From positions 1 through 43,176 of the forward strand of contig NZ_NPJI01000008.1 of the NCBI RefSeq assembly GCF_002251435.1: 43,176 nucleotides of DNA, written 5' to 3'. Under the pieces are notes generated by a model, which saw only the letters and a program-made list of their open reading frames with translations, made no database searches and was not told where the DNA came from. Within the stretch, counting starts at the first letter, position 1, and the number at the start of each line of letters is the position of its first letter. This document shows positions 7,181 through 15,916 of this stretch, piece after piece. The DNA is from Prevotella sp. P2-180. GTDB taxonomy: Bacteria; Bacteroidota; Bacteroidia; Bacteroidales; Bacteroidaceae. The translations under genes and the position numbers were made by a program.

Positions 7181-7213
7181 GCGAAGATACATATTTTCAA
7201 GCATCGCAGCAAA
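7181..7213 (-). promoter_or_regulatory. Promoter of the DUF4143 ATPase
   Basis: On the minus strand TTTG (7213-7210) is followed after 20 nt by TATCTTCGC (7189-7181), one base off the TAnnTTTGC consensus. The spacing is the usual one for Bacteroidetes promoters. Confidence 0.5.
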
Positions 7214-7294
7214 TGTTAGGGCAAAGAATTATTGATTATTAACAGAGATTTTAAACTGTTATTAAAGAAGGACAAAGCTTGTTAAAAACCTTCA

Positions 7295-7321
7295 AAAAGG
7301 GTAGAGAATGAGTACCCTTTT
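7295..7321. terminator. Hairpin terminator-like element 1
   Basis: AAAAGGGTA (7295-7303) pairs with TACCCTTTT (7313-7321), 9 bp with a 9-nt loop and T-run in the stem. No gene clearly ends here, so the transcript it would stop is unknown. Confidence 0.4.
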
Positions 7322-7411
7322 GGGGAGTTGTCACGTAATATATATGTCAGTGAGACAAAATAATAATAGCATATACAATCTGATCTCTCTCTTAATACCA
7401 TGACAAAAAAG

Positions 7412-7445
7412 AAGGGAACTCGTCGTGATGTCGGGTTCCCTTTTA
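7412..7445 (+). terminator. Hairpin terminator-like element 2
   Basis: AAGGGAAC (7412-7419) pairs with GTTCCCTT (7435-7442) and runs into a T-tract, a good intrinsic terminator shape. Between 7200 and 7600 no protein gene is supported; this could end a short untranslated transcript. Confidence 0.5.
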
Positions 7446-7623
7446 TCATCCTGCTTCTACCAGAACTTCACATAACCATGACAGCATTGACTTGTGTGCG
7501 ATTTTGCACAAGGACTGGGATTTTATATTGAAAGGACAGCTTCCAATGCCAAAAAAATGAATAAAATTGCATGGATTTATTATTTTTTTTCTCTCTTCTT
7601 AACAAAATATCATTTTTTTTATT

Positions 7624-7632
7624 TAACTTTGC
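7624..7632 (+). promoter_or_regulatory. -7 box of the structured leader / LytTR transcript
   Basis: TAACTTTGC fits the TAnnTTTGC box exactly, in an AT-rich context. The first protein start downstream (8083) is about 450 nt away, which implies a long leader or an independent RNA. Confidence 0.55.
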
Positions 7633-7640
7633 AGCCGCAA

Positions 7641-8070
7641 CCTCTACACTATCCTAATCCAATTGTAAGGAAGGATAGTCATGGTTTGGAAAAACCACAA
7701 GTTAGAGGATGTGTACTTATAACTAAGGCGTTTATGCGTCTTGTCAGCAAAACTTCGGAATCTCGCACGTTCAGAACACTCGCAGCCAAGACAACCCATA
7801 GATGCCCGACAGATGTTACAGTGTATTCAATAAACGTATTATGCCCGTATGACATGTCTACGGGATTGGCGTTTAGTATACTGTATACGTCAGCGTGGGG
7901 CTATGCGTTGTTCGTTCTGCGAGTATAGGCATTGCGAGAGCCCCGGAGTTTGGAACGGACATGTGTGGTTCTCACGCTTTATTATTTGTACTAAGTTGAC
8001 AAATCTTACTACACCTATTAAGACTTTAGAGAATCAGAAGTCTCGGTAGTGCAGAGCCGTAATACTGCGA
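7641..8070 (+). ncRNA. Candidate structured leader RNA upstream of the LytTR gene
   Basis: Several mutually compatible hairpins fall in this stretch. At the 5' end a three-way junction is possible. CCTCTA (7641-7646) pairs with TAGAGG beyond it and encloses two stems: ACTATCCT/AGGATAGT (7648-7655 with 7672-7679), and TGGTTT/AAACCA capped by the GNRA-type loop GGAA. Further on come AAGGCG/CGTCTT, then a two-part helix TAAACG/CGTTTA (7831-7836 with 7870-7875) around CCCGTA/TACGGG. These are followed by GGGGCT/AGCCCC (7897-7944) and AGACTT/AAGTCT (8021-8043). Open frames here (for example 7494-7928) have no recognisable protein features. It may be a cis-regulatory leader of the LytTR gene or a separate RNA; a known Bacteroidales Rfam motif is possible. 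Confidence 0.45.
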
Positions 8071-8082
8071 TGCTAAGTTGTT

Positions 8083-8454
8083 ATGCAAACAAATATCAGT
8101 TTTTCTACCTATAACGAAATGTATATTGTAGATTGTGAAAAAGTAATTTATTTGGAAGCCGACGACCACTACACTCATGTCCATTACCTTACTGGTGCCC
8201 ATTTCATGGTGCCTTTCGGACTTTCTGAAGTTATGTCTTCCGTTGACAATGTATTGTCCAACGACTCGTTCCTATTGCGTTTAGGAAGAAAATATGTTGT
8301 TAACCTGCGGGCCGTGTTCCATGTTAATACCGTGAAGCAAGTGCTTGTGCTTTCCGACAATCATGGAAACAGCTATTCACTAAATCTGCCTAAGGCCACG
8401 CTCAGGCAACTCATAGACATTATGAGCGAAAAAACAGCCCATAGGCAAGTCTGA
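8083..8454 (+). CDS. Stand-alone LytTR-family DNA-binding regulator
   Basis: A 123-aa protein that is essentially one LytTR domain. The features are VIYLEADDHYTHVHY (the typical 'I.YiEa..nY..v' strand), DSFLLRLGRKYVVNLRAVFHV (matching 'F.ri.rs.iVNl..i'), and a C-terminal LNLPKATLRQLIDIM. It has no receiver domain and no membrane segment, so it is not an ordinary response regulator; activity may be set by expression level or a partner. The long structured leader upstream suggests RNA-level control. A pair of 9-bp direct repeats 12 bp apart lies 54 nt downstream, before the promoter of the giant secreted-protein gene, making that operon its probable target. Confidence 0.8.
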   Translation: MQTNISFSTYNEMYIVDCEKVIYLEADDHYTHVHYLTGAHFMVPFGLSEVMSSVDNVLSNDSFLLRLGRKYVVNLRAVFHVNTVKQVLVLSDNHGNSYSLNLPKATLRQLIDIMSEKTAHRQV

Positions 8455-8507
8455 CGCTCCTGTAATTAAGGGACATTGAAGACATAAGATTTTCGACAAC
8501 GGAAAAT

Positions 8508-8537
8508 TTCACGAATAAAATCGTAGGGTTCACGAAT
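8508..8537 (+). promoter_or_regulatory. Probable LytTR operator: TTCACGAAT direct repeats
   Basis: TTCACGAAT occurs at 8508-8516 and again at 8529-8537, perfectly conserved, with a 12-bp gap (21 bp start to start, two helical turns). LytTR proteins such as AgrA and ComE bind just this arrangement of two roughly 9-bp direct repeats about 12 bp apart. The site sits 17 bp upstream of the -33 region of the promoter at 8555-8585, the normal place for an activator. Confidence 0.6.
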
Positions 8538-8554
8538 TCCGTCTGTTTTTATAG

Positions 8555-8585
8555 TTGATATTAGTCAATAAACAACTAAATTTGC
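8555..8585 (+). promoter_or_regulatory. Promoter of the cohesin/dockerin operon
   Basis: TTG at 8555-8557 and TAAATTTGC at 8577-8585, with 19 nt between, fit the Bacteroidetes -33/-7 pattern. Transcription would start near 8592 and leave a leader of about 130 nt. Confidence 0.65.
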
Positions 8586-8593
8586 CGAAAGAA

Positions 8594-8658
8594 AGCGGAC
8601 TGCCTTACATTACCTATTATTATTAATATAGGTGAAAACCATCGAAATAAAGTCTGCT
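8594..8658 (+). other. Folded 5' untranslated leader of the giant gene
   Basis: AGCGGACT (8594-8601) can pair with AGTCTGCT (8651-8658, one G-U), and inside it ACCTAT (8622-8627) pairs with ATAGGT (8638-8643). After it come A/T-rich TAAACAA repeats up to the start codon. A stabilising leader or translational control element is plausible for a highly expressed surface protein. Confidence 0.35.
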
Positions 8659-8723
8659 TACAGTGGTAAATAAACAATAAACAATAAATTATAGATAATA
8701 TTATTAATTAAAAAAAACGGATT

Positions 8724-11700
8724 ATGAACAAAGTTACACTTTCTGTTGTCGCATTAGCGGCTATTGGAGCGCCTGTACAGTCGCAGGCTGCCGACCAAAC
8801 GGAAGCGGAGAAACTGCAGGCTACCTATGATGAGGTTTGCGGTATTCTTAACACCGCTATTAATGAGGTGAACGGCTATCATGAAGCTGTGAAGGCAGAG
8901 TATCTTAACAAGCTCAGTAACATCCAAAAGGAAATTGATGCTGCAAAAACTGCCGGCACAATCGACAAGGCTTACTTCGATGGAGTAATCAGCACCGTAA
9001 AGGCTGATGCCTTGACCCGCGAAAACCAGTATGATGGATATGACGTGATTAAAGTCGAGTTTGACAAACTGACTTCAACCTATGAGAAGGCTTTGACCAC
9101 CGTACAGAATGGCAGCTATCCTAACGTTGGCGCAAAGAAAAAGGCATGGCTTGAGAGCGACGAACTCGGCTATCCGGCACTGAAGGCAAGGGTTGATGCT
9201 CTCGACCCTGCTACTCAAGACGACATTTTTGGCGACAAGATGTTGAATATGTGGTTTGAGTGCTATAATATGAACAAATCTGTTCAGACCATGCTTAAGG
9301 GTCTTGATAAGGAAGAGGCTAATGCCGCTGACAGCGAGGCTTCATATCAGGATGTTGTTGATGTAATCACGGCTCTTAAGGAAACATATAATGTGCAGCT
9401 TCAGGCTCTTCTCAAGATCCTGCCTGGTGATCCTGATGTTTATGGAAACTGGCAGGCTAAGGCAATCGATGAGCTCAACGAGGAGTATCGCAAGATTCTC
9501 GACGTGGAGAAGAAGAACGCTGCAGCCCGGGAAGCTGGAAATGCGAATGTAATATCTTCAGAAAACATGAGCACACTTGCCATAGTAGAAGGTAATATCG
9601 GAAGCATATCTGACAAGTGGGAACAATTAAAGAATGCTGAGGAAGCTGCTTACAAAGCACGCAAGGAAGACGTTGATACTCTCAACAAAAACCTTAAGGC
9701 TATCACTGACGAACTTAGCAAGCGTAGCCTCTCAGAACTTGATGGCGACATCAACACAATCCAGACAAAGATAAACACTGTGGCTTCTACAGTTGAGTCT
9801 CGCTATAAGGCTAATACTGTAAGCAAACTTAACATCACAAAGTCTCAGACAGAGATTAACAAACTCATCTCAGAGTTAAATAAGAAAGCAAAGCCTATCA
9901 TCGACAATTACGATGCTAACGCAGATATCATTGCGGAATTGGAAGCTCAGTATAAGACTCTTGAGGATGCAAAGAAAGCTGCAGACGCACTGTCTGACGA
10001 TGGCAATTACAAGGCTTCTGACTATTTCACAGAATCTTACAACACTATTAACACCAAGCGTCAGGCTATCATCGCTGCTGCCAAGAATGCTCTTGATACC
10101 AAGACTTCCGTAGACTACAAAGCCAGCGCCAAATATAAGAAAGCTATGGCTGAGGTTGATGGTCTTATCAAGACATACGCCGCTAACACCACCGCTTCTC
10201 TTAGTGCATACAATACAGCCGCTAAGACAATTGCCGACGCTCAGGCTCTTGTAGATAAGTACGCAAAACTGGCTGATCTCACTGTAACTACCGATGGACA
10301 AGTTAAGAATGCAGACAACGAGACCTATCAGGAAGTTAAGGAGGATGCAGAAAATGAGATTGGCGATATAAAGACGCAGATTACCAAAGCTAAAGCTAAG
10401 AAAGACGCTGCCCATAAGGCTGCGATGGAGCAAGCTGCTGCTCTCTCTGTAAGAGGCGACCTTCAGACTTATCTTGACAAATATGATAATAACAAGGCCG
10501 AATTTGATAAGAATTCTGCCATTGCTGCAGCAGACAACATTCTCGCTGAGGCTGACGCGCGCATTGATGACCTCAAGGCTAGAATTGCAAAGGCAGAGGC
10601 TGGTGATCTCGGCAATATGGCAACTGAAGTGACAGAAAAAACCACTCCACTGCAAGAAGAGCTTGGTAAGCTGACAGACGACGTTGCTGCCACAAGAAAG
10701 ACTTACAACGATGCAGCTGATGACAAAAAGGCAGAAGAGGCTCAGAAGACTATCTCTAAACTCTCTGACGTGAACAACGCTCTTGATGAGTTGGAGCCAA
10801 AAGTAGTGGAAGCCGAGAACCTTGCCATCAAGGCTAAGAACAACAAGGCTGCTTACGACGCAACAAAGAAGGCTGTGACCGACTCTTCTATTGATGGCAA
10901 GCTCGTCGCAGCTCAGACCTATATCACGGCAAACACAAACGGTGATGGTCAGATGTTCTACCTCCAGGAACTGGCAAAACTCAAAAACAGTGTTGATGCC
11001 CTTAACAAAGCCATCGAAAAGTCATACGGTGAAAAGAAGTCAGTTGACAACAAGGATGGTCACATCAACACCCTTAATAGCCTCGTTACAGCTGTTAGCG
11101 ACCTGCAGACCAACGCTCTCGCTAATGAGACAATGCATAGCGCTCAGGTTGAGAAGATGAAGACCTTGCAGAGTGACTGGCAGAAGGCATACACCAGCAT
11201 CTCTGAGAAGGACGAGTCTACACAGGCTAAGGACTACCTTGCACAGCTCGGTACACTTCAGGATGGCATTAATGCCCTCAACACCAATATCGCAAAGGCA
11301 TTCGCGACTGGTACAAGCAAGGCTAAGGATAGCGAGTTCGCAGCTGAAATCACACGCATCACCAACGAGATTAACAATATCGTCAAAGCACAGGAGGAAG
11401 GCTACGACGCTGCCATCACTGCCGACAATATCGCTCAGCATAACAAGTTCATAAGCCAGTACAACGCTGCATACAAGATGTATCAGGACGCTGTGGCTGC
11501 ACTCAACGAGTTCGCAAAGATTCAGAACCCTGTTCTCGTGAAGGCTCTCCAAGATCTCGTGCCTACACACGACGCCATCTACGAATATGCCGACAAGCTC
11601 CGCCTGCTCAATGCCGACGAAAGTGCCGACTATGCAACGTATAAGGCTCCTAAGCTCTACAGCTCTGCAACTTGGGTTGACAAGGCTGACCTGTACGAAG

Positions 11701-14678
11701 CTGAGATTGATGCTAACCTGAAGAAATATCAGGATGCTGTCAACAAGATAGCCCTCGATAACTACACCGATGAAATTAAGGCTGCAGTCAAGAAGTTGGC
11801 TGACGCTAAGGACGCTATTAAGGACTACACATATAAGGACAAGAAGAACGCATTCGCGGATGTTGATGCCTTCGTAGGTGCTGCCCAGACTGCTGCCGGA
11901 CTCACAGACAAGGAAGTTGACCGCATGTTCGCTACCAAGATCGACGGCTGGCTCTCACAGTTCAAGAATGTTGACAATATGATTGATGCCGACAAGGAAG
12001 CTGCTGCTGACAATGAGTTCACATATCAGCACACCAACTTCACAAACCTCTATAATTCAGAGAAGGCTGAAATCGCAAAACTTGCAAACCTCACTCAAGA
12101 CTATCTGGCTCAGCTTGCTAAAAGAAAGCAAAGCTCTATTAATTATGCCTACGATATGTTCGTATATCGTGTTGTGAATAGTGGCAATCCTCTGCCAGCA
12201 GAGAAGAAGTTCGTCAGACTTCCTGACTGCCTCAAAGAGCTTAAGAAGTACTACGCAGAAAATGGCACACCAGTTGTTGTAGACAAGAAGAACCACTCTG
12301 ACATCTACAAGAAGGCTGTTGACGAGTCGAAGTACAATACCGCCAACCTTGAAGCATACGATGCTATCATCGCCATTATTGATGGTGTATCAGATAAGGG
12401 TAGCGTTGGTGCAGAGGCCATCGACCCGCTCTTCAACGTTCATGTTGCAGGTAGCAAGATCTACGGTGAATATTCAAGTATTCTCGAAGATATTGAAGAT
12501 TTTTATAAAGATGCAGAGACTTGGAAGGGAAATGGCTCTTGTGTTGCAAACAAGACTACTGCAGAGAACAGAGCTAAAAACATCGAGAAAGCTATCAACG
12601 ACATCAAGATTCCAGCAATCGATGCTGAAATTCCTGCTCTCAGAGGCGAGATTGACCGCGTGAAGGAAGAGTACAACAAGGCTGCTACTCAGAGTGCAGA
12701 CCTCCTCGAGAAGGTTAAGGTTTACGACGCACAGATTGAGGCTCTTTACAGAACCTTGGATGCTACTCCTACCAAGGAGAACCCGAACAATAAGGGTATC
12801 CAATATAAGTGGGCAAACGAACGCAGCAAGTATGGCTTCGACGCTGCCAAGGCAGACCTCGTTAAACTCCAGAGCGAGATTTCACGTGTTGGCCGCGAGC
12901 TGACCGCCCTCTACGATGCAGCAGCACAGGAGACTGCTCTCGCTGAGCTTAATGCACGTGCCGAGGAACTTGAGGCACTCCTCAAAGACTTCACCGAGAA
13001 GGCTGAGTATCACAAGGACATCAACGACAAGTATGGTGCTGACCTTGATGACTTCAAGGCATATCTCGAAGGTGTTAAGGCTGACGTGGAGGCAAAGAAC
13101 GCAGCTGGCGACATCCTGTTCCACAAGAACAACCTCCTTGCCGACTTCGACCGCGCTGAGGCAGAGTTCAGTTACGTTGCAGGACTCAACAAAATGTACA
13201 ACAAGTATGTCACCAACGACAAAGTCTACAACACCCTCAAGGCAGGCTTCGAGGCACTGCAGAAGCAGCTTGACGATCTTAAGACTCTTGCCGACGGATT
13301 CCACGCTTCGTCCTTAGTAAAAATTAAAGATCCTGTTACAGGTGAATTCGTTTATGTTGAATACCGCAACAACCAGTATGAAGTGATTAGCGCAACTATT
13401 AAGACTGAGCTTAATGATCTTGCAAAATCACATGACGCAATTAATCTCACTGCCAAAGATCTCAAGGGAGCAACTGACGAAGTAAGTGCAAAAATAGTTG
13501 AGTATGAAAAGACCATCAAGTACGATGAGGCTAGACTTTGCTGGCTGAAGGATCTCCATGAGACATATCTCGATGCAGCTAATAACTTGAGAAAGAATCT
13601 TGCTGACAATCAGTTGTATGGTGGAAACCGTTATAATGAATTAGTAAACAGAATGAAACAGCTCGATAACGCTCATACCAACGCAAAGGCATACAACGAT
13701 GCAGCATTCTGGAATGGTTCAATTGCTAACGACATTGACGGCAAGGACGTTCGCGTCAAGAACGAGGAAACTGGAGATCTTGTGAACATTGAGATTGACT
13801 ACCTCGAAGAGGCATGGCCAACTCTCCAGGCTAAAGTCGAGACTCTGCTTGCAGAGGCTAATCAACTCGCCAAGGATGTTAACGACTTCGCATATATAAA
13901 GGGCGATGCTGACAACGACAAGAAGGTGACAGTGAACGACTACTCAACAGTTCGCAACTGGATTCTCACCGCTACCGCATTCGAAGATGTTTCAGAGTCT
14001 CAGCGTTATGCCGGCGACGTGGACGGCAACAAGCAGTTCACAGTGGCTGACATGACTCAGATTTCTAACATCATCTTCTACGGCAATCCATTAGGAAAGC
14101 AAGAGGAAGCTGCAGGTGCCAAGGGTCAGCTCACAGTTGTTGACAACGACGAGATCACACTCGTGAAGGAGTCTGAGGAGACATCTGTATTCGGCAAGAC
14201 CATCCGCGTGGCTGTAAACGTTGCACACAACGTTGCGTTCACCGCAGGTCAGTTCGACGTGAAGCTGCCAGAGGGCATGAAGATTGCTTCTCAGAGCCTC
14301 ACAGAGCGTGGCAACGGCCATGAGCTGCTTTGCAACGAGATTGGCAACGGACTCTACCGTATGGTGGCTGCTACCATCGACAACACCAAGTTCAACGGCC
14401 GCACAGGAGCACTCGTGCTTATCGACGTTGAGGTGTCTGGTAGCTACACCGGTGGCGAAATCTCTGTTTCTAATGTCATCTTCTCAGATGCCAACGGTAT
14501 TTCCTACAGCATCGTAGGTCCAGGCAACGATGGCGAGACAACAGGCATCGATGGCGTCACAGCTCCTACCGTTAAGGAGCGCATCTACTCTATCGGCGGT
14601 CAGATGAAGAAGGCTCTCAAGAAGGGCATCAACATCATCGTCGGCGAGGACGGAAAGGGCCATAAGGTGGTTAAGTAA
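8724..14678 (+). CDS. Giant secreted coiled-coil protein with dockerin, cohesin-like and sorting modules
   Basis: This 1,984-aa protein starts with a signal peptide (MNKVTLSVVALAAIGAPVQSQAA). Residues of about 25-1720 are rich in Ala, Lys, Glu, Asp and Asn and are almost entirely helical, with long heptad-like stretches such as AEARIDDLKARIAKAEAG, and few cysteines. Residues of about 1725-1793 form a dockerin type I module with two calcium loops (GDADNDKKVTVNDY and GDVDGNKQFTVADM). Residues 1801-1932 look like a cohesin-type beta sandwich (VNVAHNVAFTAGQFDVKLPEGM). The last 30 residues (IYSIGGQMKKALKKGINIIV) match the Bacteroidetes C-terminal secretion tail. A long rod displayed on the surface and carrying docking modules is the natural reading; no enzyme domain was found. 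It is the first gene of a three-gene set and lies behind a LytTR operator. Confidence 0.85.
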   Translation: MNKVTLSVVALAAIGAPVQSQAADQTEAEKLQATYDEVCGILNTAINEVNGYHEAVKAEYLNKLSNIQKEIDAAKTAGTIDKAYFDGVISTVKADALTRENQYDGYDVIKVEFDKLTSTYEKALTTVQNGSYPNVGAKKKAWLESDELGYPALKARVDALDPATQDDIFGDKMLNMWFECYNMNKSVQTMLKGLDKEEANAADSEASYQDVVDVITALKETYNVQLQALLKILPGDPDVYGNWQAKAIDELNEEYRKILDVEKKNAAAREAGNANVISSENMSTLAIVEGNIGSISDKWEQLKNAEEAAYKARKEDVDTLNKNLKAITDELSKRSLSELDGDINTIQTKINTVASTVESRYKANTVSKLNITKSQTEINKLISELNKKAKPIIDNYDANADIIAELEAQYKTLEDAKKAADALSDDGNYKASDYFTESYNTINTKRQAIIAAAKNALDTKTSVDYKASAKYKKAMAEVDGLIKTYAANTTASLSAYNTAAKTIADAQALVDKYAKLADLTVTTDGQVKNADNETYQEVKEDAENEIGDIKTQITKAKAKKDAAHKAAMEQAAALSVRGDLQTYLDKYDNNKAEFDKNSAIAAADNILAEADARIDDLKARIAKAEAGDLGNMATEVTEKTTPLQEELGKLTDDVAATRKTYNDAADDKKAEEAQKTISKLSDVNNALDELEPKVVEAENLAIKAKNNKAAYDATKKAVTDSSIDGKLVAAQTYITANTNGDGQMFYLQELAKLKNSVDALNKAIEKSYGEKKSVDNKDGHINTLNSLVTAVSDLQTNALANETMHSAQVEKMKTLQSDWQKAYTSISEKDESTQAKDYLAQLGTLQDGINALNTNIAKAFATGTSKAKDSEFAAEITRITNEINNIVKAQEEGYDAAITADNIAQHNKFISQYNAAYKMYQDAVAALNEFAKIQNPVLVKALQDLVPTHDAIYEYADKLRLLNADESADYATYKAPKLYSSATWVDKADLYEAEIDANLKKYQDAVNKIALDNYTDEIKAAVKKLADAKDAIKDYTYKDKKNAFADVDAFVGAAQTAAGLTDKEVDRMFATKIDGWLSQFKNVDNMIDADKEAAADNEFTYQHTNFTNLYNSEKAEIAKLANLTQDYLAQLAKRKQSSINYAYDMFVYRVVNSGNPLPAEKKFVRLPDCLKELKKYYAENGTPVVVDKKNHSDIYKKAVDESKYNTANLEAYDAIIAIIDGVSDKGSVGAEAIDPLFNVHVAGSKIYGEYSSILEDIEDFYKDAETWKGNGSCVANKTTAENRAKNIEKAINDIKIPAIDAEIPALRGEIDRVKEEYNKAATQSADLLEKVKVYDAQIEALYRTLDATPTKENPNNKGIQYKWANERSKYGFDAAKADLVKLQSEISRVGRELTALYDAAAQETALAELNARAEELEALLKDFTEKAEYHKDINDKYGADLDDFKAYLEGVKADVEAKNAAGDILFHKNNLLADFDRAEAEFSYVAGLNKMYNKYVTNDKVYNTLKAGFEALQKQLDDLKTLADGFHASSLVKIKDPVTGEFVYVEYRNNQYEVISATIKTELNDLAKSHDAINLTAKDLKGATDEVSAKIVEYEKTIKYDEARLCWLKDLHETYLDAANNLRKNLADNQLYGGNRYNELVNRMKQLDNAHTNAKAYNDAAFWNGSIANDIDGKDVRVKNEETGDLVNIEIDYLEEAWPTLQAKVETLLAEANQLAKDVNDFAYIKGDADNDKKVTVNDYSTVRNWILTATAFEDVSESQRYAGDVDGNKQFTVADMTQISNIIFYGNPLGKQEEAAGAKGQLTVVDNDEITLVKESEETSVFGKTIRVAVNVAHNVAFTAGQFDVKLPEGMKIASQSLTERGNGHELLCNEIGNGLYRMVAATIDNTKFNGRTGALVLIDVEVSGSYTGGEISVSNVIFSDANGISYSIVGPGNDGETTGIDGVTAPTVKERIYSIGGQMKKALKKGINIIVGEDGKGHKVVK

Positions 14679-14707
14679 GAATAACATTTTCCCCATAATG
14701 TATTTGT

Positions 14708-14752
14708 ACAGGCTGCCGCCAAAGGGCAGCGCCTCGATGGCGGCAGTCCTGT
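14708..14752 (+). terminator. Intergenic hairpin after the giant gene
   Basis: ACAGG-CTGCCGCC (14708-14720) pairs with GGCGGCAG-T-CCTGT (14739-14752), 13 bp with one bulged T. There is no T-tract, so it may trim or attenuate the transcript and not end it, giving more of the giant protein than of the downstream gene products. Confidence 0.45.
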
Positions 14753-14817
14753 ATTCTCAAAATGGAGAAAAGCTGTTCCTACGTTATTTCATTCAATCAA
14801 AGTAAACAAACAGAATT

Positions 14818-15888
14818 ATGAAGAGATTATTCAATACACTCATGCTGCTAACCCTTGGCTGCATCTTCACATTCGCCGCTGAAAACCATCTGTACATCAG
14901 TGACTTCAAGATTGTGCCCGGACAGCAGAAGACAGTAGAGATTGTACTCGACAACGAAACTCCAATCTCCTCGCTGCAATTTGATCTGGTACTGCCTGAC
15001 GGTCTTACTTATGTCGACAACAGCTTGGCAAAGGTTACAAGCCGCATCACTCGCAGCAGCCACACTGTCATGGCAGCTAAGCAGTCAGACTGTGTGCGTT
15101 TCGGCGTGCTTTCAGCAGCTACTGACCCAGCTAAGTCTGCCATCAAAGGCAACTCTGGCGCCATTCTCACTATCGATGTAAAGGCCGACGCAAACTTCAC
15201 TGGCGACTTCATTGAGATTGTCGAAATCATTGGCAGCAACGCAACAGTGGCTGAGCCAGTGCGCGTAGACATGAACGGATGGGTTACTAATGTCAGTGTA
15301 GACCCTGGTCATGCAGGTGTTGAAGAGGCTGCCGTAGAGGTGCGTCCTAACGAGCCTGCCTTACTCAATGTCACTCTCGCAAACAATATCGACATTGTAG
15401 GTCTTCAGGCAACAGTCACCATTCCTGAGGGTGTTTCATTCACAGAAGGTGTAGACGGAGAGTATGTTACTTATACCGGCCGTCTGTCAGACAACGTGAT
15501 TGCAAACTTGGAGCCAGTGCCTGGCAAGCCCAACACATGGACTCTCCTCGTTTCTTCTCTCACAAACGACGTGTTTGAAGGCACAGAAGGCGTTCTGCTC
15601 GGTCTCAATATTGTTGCTGACGGTACAGTGGCAAGCGGCGACGTGGTGATCAACGACATTAAGGTGGTTAACCCAACTGGAGTAGAATACATCCTTGATG
15701 ACGTTCTCACTTATAATGTGAAGTGCATCACCGACCCAACGGGTGATGGTGTGGTTGACATTGATGATGTTTATGCTGTAAGCTCAGTTATTAAAGGCTT
15801 AGATACAAATCCTTATACTGACATAAACGGCGATGGCGTAGTAGATATAGATGATGTTTATGCCCTTATTGCAATTATGAAGGAATAA
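14818..15888 (+). CDS. Secreted protein with two cohesin-like modules and a C-terminal dockerin
   Basis: A 356-aa protein with a signal peptide (MKRLFNTLMLLTLGCIFTFA). Two cohesin-like beta-sandwich modules follow, at about residues 22-155 (VEIVLDNETPISSLQFDLVLPDGL) and 165-300 (VTLANNIDIVGLQATVTIPEGV). The dockerin at 303-356 has two near-perfect calcium loops: DPTGDGVVDIDDVYAVSSVI and DINGDGVVDIDDVYALIAIM. Unlike its neighbours it lacks the C-terminal sorting tail, so it could be held on the surface by docking to a cohesin module of the giant protein or of the next gene product. It lies 139 nt after the giant gene on the same strand. Dockerin identity is certain from the EF-hand repeats; binding partners are inferred. 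Confidence 0.82.
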   Translation: MKRLFNTLMLLTLGCIFTFAAENHLYISDFKIVPGQQKTVEIVLDNETPISSLQFDLVLPDGLTYVDNSLAKVTSRITRSSHTVMAAKQSDCVRFGVLSAATDPAKSAIKGNSGAILTIDVKADANFTGDFIEIVEIIGSNATVAEPVRVDMNGWVTNVSVDPGHAGVEEAAVEVRPNEPALLNVTLANNIDIVGLQATVTIPEGVSFTEGVDGEYVTYTGRLSDNVIANLEPVPGKPNTWTLLVSSLTNDVFEGTEGVLLGLNIVADGTVASGDVVINDIKVVNPTGVEYILDDVLTYNVKCITDPTGDGVVDIDDVYAVSSVIKGLDTNPYTDINGDGVVDIDDVYALIAIMKE

Positions 15889-15916
15889 GAAACAGACAAA
15901 TTTAAAACCGAAAAAC

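Noticed and set aside
7494..7928. 144-codon open frame before the LytTR gene
   Set aside because: It starts upstream of the promoter box at 7624, has no recognisable protein pattern, and overlaps the hairpin-rich leader; read as non-coding.
9876..10655. Long antisense open frame (259 codons) inside the giant gene
   Set aside because: Side effect of the biased Ala/Lys/Glu codon use of the sense strand; rich in Ser, Leu and Cys without a pattern.
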